Notes under the pieces: generated by a model
Seen by the model: the letters and a program-made list of their open reading frames with translations, nothing else
Database searches by the model: none
What the model was told of the DNA's origin: nothing
Assembly: GCA_951801655.1 (NCBI GenBank)
Contig: CATONV010000010.1
Location: forward strand, 1 to 51,854
Source: an uncultured Oscillospiraceae bacterium
GTDB taxonomy: Bacteria; Bacillota; Clostridia; Oscillospirales; Oscillospiraceae
Direction of reading: 5' to 3'
Length of the DNA stretch: 51,854 nt
Part shown: positions 48,042 through 51,854 of the stretch, one piece after another
Layout of the letters: every line of letters begins with the position of its first letter
How positions within the stretch are numbered: position 1 is the stretch's first letter
Translations under genes and position numbers: made by a program

Positions 48042-48296
48042 ATGAACTGTCCAAACTGTGGCAAGGAAATGGAGCCGGGAGCCGTGTATTCCCCACGCAG
48101 CTATTTGTGGTGGACATCCGAACAGGAGAAATTGAAACATTTCCAACGGCCAAAGGATGCCGTGCGTCTGCGTCCCGTCGGAGACCACACCAAGTCCGCT
48201 TTTTCGCCCCAAGCCCTCTCCGCGCTTCCCCAGTACTCCGGTACGATTTGCCGGAGCTGTGGCGCCATACTATTTTCCTTTGAAAACAAAGAATGA
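48042..48296 (+). CDS. Zinc-ribbon protein, DUF6487-like (84 aa)
   Basis: Small protein with two Cys pairs: MNCPNCGKEMEPGAVYS at the N-terminus and TICRSCGAILFSFENKE at the C-terminus, suited to one zinc site. The central part has YLWWTSEQEKLKHF. The CPNCGKEMxxGxxxS...WxxxxE pattern resembles DUF6487 (from memory). Starts at ATG 48042 after GAGGAGGAGA; the longer frame from 47919 overlaps the T-box and is not credible. It lies between the T-box terminator and ileS and so is under isoleucine control. Function unknown. Confidence 0.8.
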   Translation: MNCPNCGKEMEPGAVYSPRSYLWWTSEQEKLKHFQRPKDAVRLRPVGDHTKSAFSPQALSALPQYSGTICRSCGAILFSFENKE

Positions 48297-48323
48297 CCAC
48301 TTACTATAAAGGAGGAACACAAA

Positions 48324-51113
48324 ATGGACTACAACAAGACCATCAATCTGCCCAAGACCGACTTCCCCATGCGGGGCGGCCTGCCCAAGCGGGAGCCCGA
48401 CATGCTGAAACGCTGGGAGGACATGGACCTCTACCACGAGCTGCTGAAAAAGAATGAGGGAAAACCCCTTTACAGCCTCCACGACGGCCCTCCCTTCTCC
48501 AACGGCGCGCTGCACATGGGCCACGCCCTGAACAAGTCCATCAAGGACTTCATGACCCGCGCCGCCGCCATGCGGGGCTACCTCACCCCCTATATCCCCG
48601 GCTGGGACAACCACGGCATGCCCATCGAGTCCGCCATCATCAAGCAGAACAAACTCAACCGCAAGGCCATGTCGGTGGCCGAGTTCCGCACCGCCTGCCA
48701 CGAGTTTGCCCAGCACTATGTGGACGTGCAGCGGGAGGGCTTTAAGCGCATGGGCGTTATCGGCGACTGGGAGAACCCCTACCTCACCATGAACCCCGGC
48801 TTTGAGGCCGAGGAGGTGAAAATTTTCGGGGCCATGTACAAGAACGGCTATATCTACAAGGGCCTCAAGCCGGTGTACTGGTGCCCCCACGACGAGACCG
48901 CCCTGGCCGAGGCGGAGATCGAGTACCAGGACGACCCGGTCACCACCGTCTATGTGAAATTCCAGGTGAAGGACGACCAGGGCAAGCTGGGGCAGTATGG
49001 CGATGTGTCCAAGATGTACTTCCTCATCTGGACCACCACCATCTGGACTCTGCCCGGCAACCTGGCCATCGCCCTCCACCCCCGGGACAGCTATGTGCTG
49101 GTGAAGGCGGACAACGGCGAACAGTACATTCTGGCCGAGGCGATGCGGGACAAGGTCATGAAAATCGGCGGCGTGGAGAACTACGAGACCGTCGCCACCT
49201 TCCAGGGCCAGGACTTTGAATATATGCTGGCCCAGCACCCCTTCCTGGACAAGACTTCCCAGCTGTGTACCGCCGAGTACGTCACCATGGACAGCGGCAC
49301 AGGCTGCGTCCACACCGCCCCCGGCTTCGGCGCGGACGACTACGAGACCTGCAAGCGGTACAAAATTGACATGGTGGTGCCCGTGGACGACCGGGGCCGC
49401 CACACCGACTACGCCGGCAAGTACGCCGGCATGAAGACCGACGAGAGCAACCCCGTCATCCTGGCCGATATGAAGGAAAACGGGGCCCTGTTCGCCAGCG
49501 AGGACATCGTCCACTCCTACCCCCACTGCTGGCGGTGCAAGCACCCCATCATCTTCCGGGCCACCCCCCAGTGGTTCTGCTCCGTGGACTCCTTCAAGAA
49601 CGCCGCCATGGCCGCCTGCGAGGACGTGCGCTGGATTCCCGGCTGGGGCATCGACCGGATGAAGTCCATGATTCAGGAGAGGGCCGACTGGTGCATCAGC
49701 CGTCAGCGCCGGTGGGGCCTGCCCATTCCTGTGTTCTACTGCAACCACTGCGGCAAGCCCATCTGCACCGATGAGACCATCGCCGCCGTGTCTGCCCTGT
49801 TCGGCGAGAAGGGCTCCAACGCCTGGTATGAGATGGAGGCGGCGGACATCCTGCCCAAGGACTTCGCCTGCCCCCATTGCGGCAAGTCCGCCGGCTTCAC
49901 CAAGGAGGAGGACACCCTGGACGGCTGGTTCGACTCCGGCTCCACCCACTTCGCCTCCATGAAGAAGGACCAGGGCTTCTGGCCCGCCACCGTCTACATG
50001 GAGGGCCTGGACCAGTACCGCGGCTGGTTCCAGTCCTCTCTGCTCACTGCCGTGGGCGCGCTGGGCAAAGGCGCCCCCTTCAAGGAGTGCGTCACCCACG
50101 GCTGGACCGTGGACACCCAGGGCCGGGCCATGCACAAGTCTCTGGGCAACGGCGTGGACCCCGCCGACATTTTTAACAAGTACGGTGCCGACCTCATCCG
50201 CCTGTGGGCCGGTTCCGCCAACTACCACGTGGACGTGTGCGGCTCCGAGGTGATTTTCAAACAGCTCTCTCAGAACTACCTGAAGTTCCGCAACACCGCC
50301 CGGTACTGCCTGGGCAACCTGGACGGCTTCGACCCCAACAATCTGGTCAAGCCCGAGGAGATGGTGGAACTGGACCGGTGGGCCGTCACCAAGCTGAATG
50401 GCCTCATTGAGAAGTGCTTCGCCGCCTATGACAACTACGAGTACCATGTTGTCAGCCACACCATCAACGACTTCTGCGTGGTGGAGCTGTCCAGCTTCTA
50501 TCTGGACATCATCAAGGACCGGCTGTACTGCGAGGAGAAGGACGGCCTCCTCCGCCGCTCCGCCCAGACCGCCCTGTTCCTGATCCTGGACACTATCACC
50601 AGACTCTTCGCCCCCATCCTGGCCTTCACCTGCGACGAGATCTGGCTGGCTATGCCCCACCGGGAGGGGGACGACGGCCGGAATGTCCTCCTCAACGAGA
50701 TGAACAAGCCCTTTACCGAGTACGCTCTGGACCAGTCCTCTATGGAGTGCTGGGACCAGCTGATCTACCTGCGCGACAACGTCAACGCGGTGCTGGAGGG
50801 AGCCAGAAACCAAAAGCAGATCGGCAAGAGCCTGGAGGCCGCCGTCTCCATCGAGCTGCCCAAGGATTTCTCCTGGGTGGACCGCCTGGACAAGGAGATG
50901 CTGGCCGACCTGCTCATCGTCTCCCAGGTAGAGACCTCCCTGACCCAGGAGGGCCCTATGGATGGACAGACGCTGAGCTTCCGTGTACGCCCTGCCCAGG
51001 GCCAGAAGTGCGAGAGGTGCTGGAAGGTGCTGCCCACTGTGGGTCAGGACAGCAGGCACCCCACCCTCTGTCCCAGGTGCGCGAAGGTGGTCCCCGCCAT
51101 CGAAGTCGAATAA
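48324..51113 (+). CDS. ileS: Isoleucyl-tRNA synthetase
   Basis: Charges tRNA-Ile with isoleucine and edits valine. Class I motif GALHMGHALNK (HIGH) near residue 65, editing-domain blocks (WTTTIWTLPGN, TGCVHTAPGFGADDY), and the KMSKS position as GRAMHKSLGNGVDP near 600: the second lysine is kept but the first is Ala. The zinc knuckle is present at the C-terminus (CERCWKVL...LCPRCAKV). The overall length of 929 aa fits the bacterial type. AAAGGAGG precedes the ATG. Controlled by the T-box; closed by a strong terminator. Confidence 0.98.
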   Translation: MDYNKTINLPKTDFPMRGGLPKREPDMLKRWEDMDLYHELLKKNEGKPLYSLHDGPPFSNGALHMGHALNKSIKDFMTRAAAMRGYLTPYIPGWDNHGMPIESAIIKQNKLNRKAMSVAEFRTACHEFAQHYVDVQREGFKRMGVIGDWENPYLTMNPGFEAEEVKIFGAMYKNGYIYKGLKPVYWCPHDETALAEAEIEYQDDPVTTVYVKFQVKDDQGKLGQYGDVSKMYFLIWTTTIWTLPGNLAIALHPRDSYVLVKADNGEQYILAEAMRDKVMKIGGVENYETVATFQGQDFEYMLAQHPFLDKTSQLCTAEYVTMDSGTGCVHTAPGFGADDYETCKRYKIDMVVPVDDRGRHTDYAGKYAGMKTDESNPVILADMKENGALFASEDIVHSYPHCWRCKHPIIFRATPQWFCSVDSFKNAAMAACEDVRWIPGWGIDRMKSMIQERADWCISRQRRWGLPIPVFYCNHCGKPICTDETIAAVSALFGEKGSNAWYEMEAADILPKDFACPHCGKSAGFTKEEDTLDGWFDSGSTHFASMKKDQGFWPATVYMEGLDQYRGWFQSSLLTAVGALGKGAPFKECVTHGWTVDTQGRAMHKSLGNGVDPADIFNKYGADLIRLWAGSANYHVDVCGSEVIFKQLSQNYLKFRNTARYCLGNLDGFDPNNLVKPEEMVELDRWAVTKLNGLIEKCFAAYDNYEYHVVSHTINDFCVVELSSFYLDIIKDRLYCEEKDGLLRRSAQTALFLILDTITRLFAPILAFTCDEIWLAMPHREGDDGRNVLLNEMNKPFTEYALDQSSMECWDQLIYLRDNVNAVLEGARNQKQIGKSLEAAVSIELPKDFSWVDRLDKEMLADLLIVSQVETSLTQEGPMDGQTLSFRVRPAQGQKCERCWKVLPTVGQDSRHPTLCPRCAKVVPAIEVE

Positions 51114-51120
51114 AAAATGT

Positions 51121-51154
51121 CCGCCCGGCGCAAAACTGCGCCGGGCGGGTTTTT
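51121..51154 (+). terminator. ileS terminator
   Basis: 12-bp perfect stem (51121-51132 with 51137-51148), AAAC loop, then G and T5. The convergent RHH gene ends at its T-tract. Confidence 0.93.
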
Positions 51155-51305
51155 ACTTCTGATTTGCCTTGGACTTCAGATATGCCTCCATTACCTCAAC
51201 GACAAGGGCGGAGACGCTTTTCATCTCGCATTTGGCCTGAGCCGTCAGCCGGTCTTTCAGGTCCTTGGTCACACGGATGCCCAACTGGGCGTCAATTTTG
51301 GGCAT
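51153..51305 (-). CDS. Ribbon-helix-helix protein (50 aa)
   Basis: Small RHH DNA-binding protein. Residues 3-14 (KIDAQLGIRVTK) give the beta-strand, DLKDRLTAQAKCEMKS the first helix and turn, and VSALVVEVMEAYLKSKA the second helix. The start is at MPKIDAQLG (51305) with AAAGGAGTG upstream; the long frame to 51464 runs into tRNA-Lys. A promoter (TTGGAC-18-TATAAT, 51327-51356 on minus) is present. It stands alone, without a toxin-like neighbour, between ileS and the tRNA cluster. Confidence 0.82.
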   Translation of the reverse strand: MPKIDAQLGIRVTKDLKDRLTAQAKCEMKSVSALVVEVMEAYLKSKANQK

Positions 51306-51326
51306 AACAATCACTCCTTTGAGACC

Positions 51327-51356
51327 ATTATACCTCCGGGACCGCTGTCTGTCCAA
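51327..51356 (-). promoter_or_regulatory. Promoter of the 50-aa RHH gene
   Basis: On the minus strand TTGGAC (51351-51356), 18-bp spacer, TATAAT (51327-51332). Confidence 0.65.
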
Positions 51357-51429
51357 CAAATAGTGACGCTGTCCGCAGGCAGTTATTGAAAAAAAGCCGG
51401 AGCAAGCGATATGGTGCTTGCTCCGGCGG

Positions 51430-51505
51430 TGGTGACCCGTCGGGGATTCGAACCCCGGACCCACGGCTTAAAAGGCAGTTGCTCTACCGGCTGAGCTAAC
51501 GGGTC
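51430..51505 (-). tRNA. tRNA-Lys (anticodon TTT), CCA encoded
   Basis: 76 nt. Acceptor GACCCGT pairs with ACGGGTC; D arm GCTCAGCCGGTAGAGC, T arm CCGGGGTTCGAATCCCCG (in part) and CCA at 51430-51432 are clear. The anticodon loop is CTTTTAA. The anticodon stem ACTGC/GCCGT contains one mismatch (T opposite C at the 29-41 position). Confidence 0.93.
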
Positions 51506-51668
51506 GCATTTCTTATCATCTTATCAGGAGGACACGATTCCGGGCCGCCTGCGGCGGCCCCAAACGTGAGCCCAGCCAGCGGGTCGCGTTTGGAGAGGAG
51601 GGGCAAGGGAGAGGAGTGAGGAATACCCGCAGGGTGTTCCGAGCCCAGCGGACTTTGCCCCGACGACG
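51506..51668. other. tRNA-Lys/tRNA-Gln spacer with palindromes
   Basis: No gene. GGGCCGCC..GGCGGCCC and CCAAACG...CGTTTGG (about 51559-51592) are inverted repeats. AGCGGGTCGCGTTT (51578-51591) resembles the 5' flank and first bases of tRNA-Lys (AACGGGTCGCATTT, 51498-51511 as read on plus), a possible duplicated fragment. Confidence 0.4.
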
Positions 51669-51743
51669 TGGCAGGGATGGCTGGACTCGAACCAGCGGAT
51701 GAGGGAGTCAAAGTCCCTTGCCTTACCACTTGGCTACACCCCT
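51669..51743 (-). tRNA. tRNA-Gln (anticodon TTG), CCA encoded
   Basis: 75 nt. Acceptor AGGGGTG with CATCCCT, D arm TAGCCAAGTGGTAAGGC, anticodon stem GGGA/TCCC around CTTTGAC, T arm GCTGGTTCGAGTCCAGC, discriminator G and CCA. The hairpin at 51764-51787 (GGGCCGGAGC arms) precedes it on the transcript, without a U-tract. Confidence 0.96.
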
Positions 51744-51800
51744 GTATAGCGAGGAAAGACATTGGGCCGGAGCAGAAGCTCCGGCCCTGCCGCCTCAATG

Positions 51801-51854
51801 TGGGGTGGGTAAAGGGACTCGAACCCTCGACACCCGGAACCACAATCCGGTGCT
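51801..51854 (-). tRNA. tRNA-His (anticodon GTG), partial at window edge
   Basis: The 3' 54 nt are present: anticodon loop ATTGTGG with stem CCGG/CCGG, T arm GAGGGTTCGAGTCCC and an acceptor 3' strand ending CCACCCCA, where the extra C before CCA suits the G(-1) pairing of tRNA-His. The 5' part lies beyond the window. Confidence 0.93.

Noticed and set aside
48270-51059. 929-codon minus-strand frame opposite ileS
   Set aside because: Mirror of ileS codon structure; composition is not protein-like and IleRS motifs on the plus strand are unambiguous.
51496-51843. 115-codon frame in the tRNA cluster
   Set aside because: Covers tRNA-Gln and parts of the tRNA-His and tRNA-Lys regions; no protein would be expected.
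1-51854. CRISPR arrays, IS elements, integrases or prophage genes
   Set aside because: No regularly spaced direct repeats, transposase, integrase or phage structural motifs were found; repeats present are palindromic and dispersed.

Overview
The window looks like chromosome from a GC-rich, spore-forming-lineage Firmicute, most likely Oscillospiraceae (Flavonifractor/Pseudoflavonifractor/Intestinimonas-like). The reasons are AGGAGG-type ribosome binding sites, sigma-A promoters with 17-bp spacers, a T-box leader, spoIIP, hemZ, ymdB, yhaO/yhaN and GluQ-RS, all in a high-GC background. Genus is inference. No prophage, transposase, plasmid gene or CRISPR array was seen.

Layout. 0-1.5 kb: a divergent XRE regulator/small helical protein pair and an unknown gene. 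1.5-5.3 kb (minus): mutL, a DUF3592-like membrane protein, tadA and a 56-aa DUF4177-like gene. 5.4-8.7 kb (plus): mnmG, an MBL hydrolase and secG. 8.7-9.9 kb: spoIIP. 9.9-10.75 kb: a low-GC island with two divergent ribbon-helix-helix genes and a locus that looks like a type I toxin-antitoxin module. 10.7-13.2 kb (minus): a glmU-like acetyltransferase lacking the uridylyltransferase domain, then prs and pth. 13.4-18.6 kb: an HD protein and proline synthesis genes (proA, proB, proC) split by a lysE/lysR pair. 18.9-22.1 kb: a GntR-controlled ABC transporter. 22.4-27.9 kb: thiolase, mutS and miaB. 28-32.8 kb (minus): a GH13 amylase, a uridine-kinase-like protein, hemZ and an XRE regulator. 32.9-39.2 kb: a second small helical protein, then the recJ-relA-dtd-MBL run. 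39.5-42.9 kb: lepB, an acyltransferase, a metallopeptidase and gluQ. 43-47.7 kb (plus): an XRE regulator, ymdB, yhaO and yhaN. 47.7-51.1 kb: an Ile T-box, a zinc-ribbon protein and ileS. 51.1-51.85 kb: an RHH gene and a tRNA cluster (His, Gln, Lys).

Most genes are housekeeping: mismatch repair (mutL, mutS), tRNA modification and charging (tadA, mnmG, miaB, gluQ, dtd, ileS, pth), stringent response (relA), recombination (recJ, yhaO/yhaN), secretion (secG, lepB), PRPP and proline synthesis, and heme synthesis.

The least ordinary signals are these. (1) Convergent near-consensus promoters flank a 31-aa hydrophobic peptide and an overlapping antisense transcript at 10.44-10.74 kb. (2) Palindromic repeats are dispersed between genes, some supply the stop codons of neighbouring genes, and at least two families are translated in frame inside the MutL linker. 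(3) Two divergent XRE/small-protein pairs share the same promoter geometry. (4) The GlmU homologue at the usual glmU-prs-pth position is truncated.
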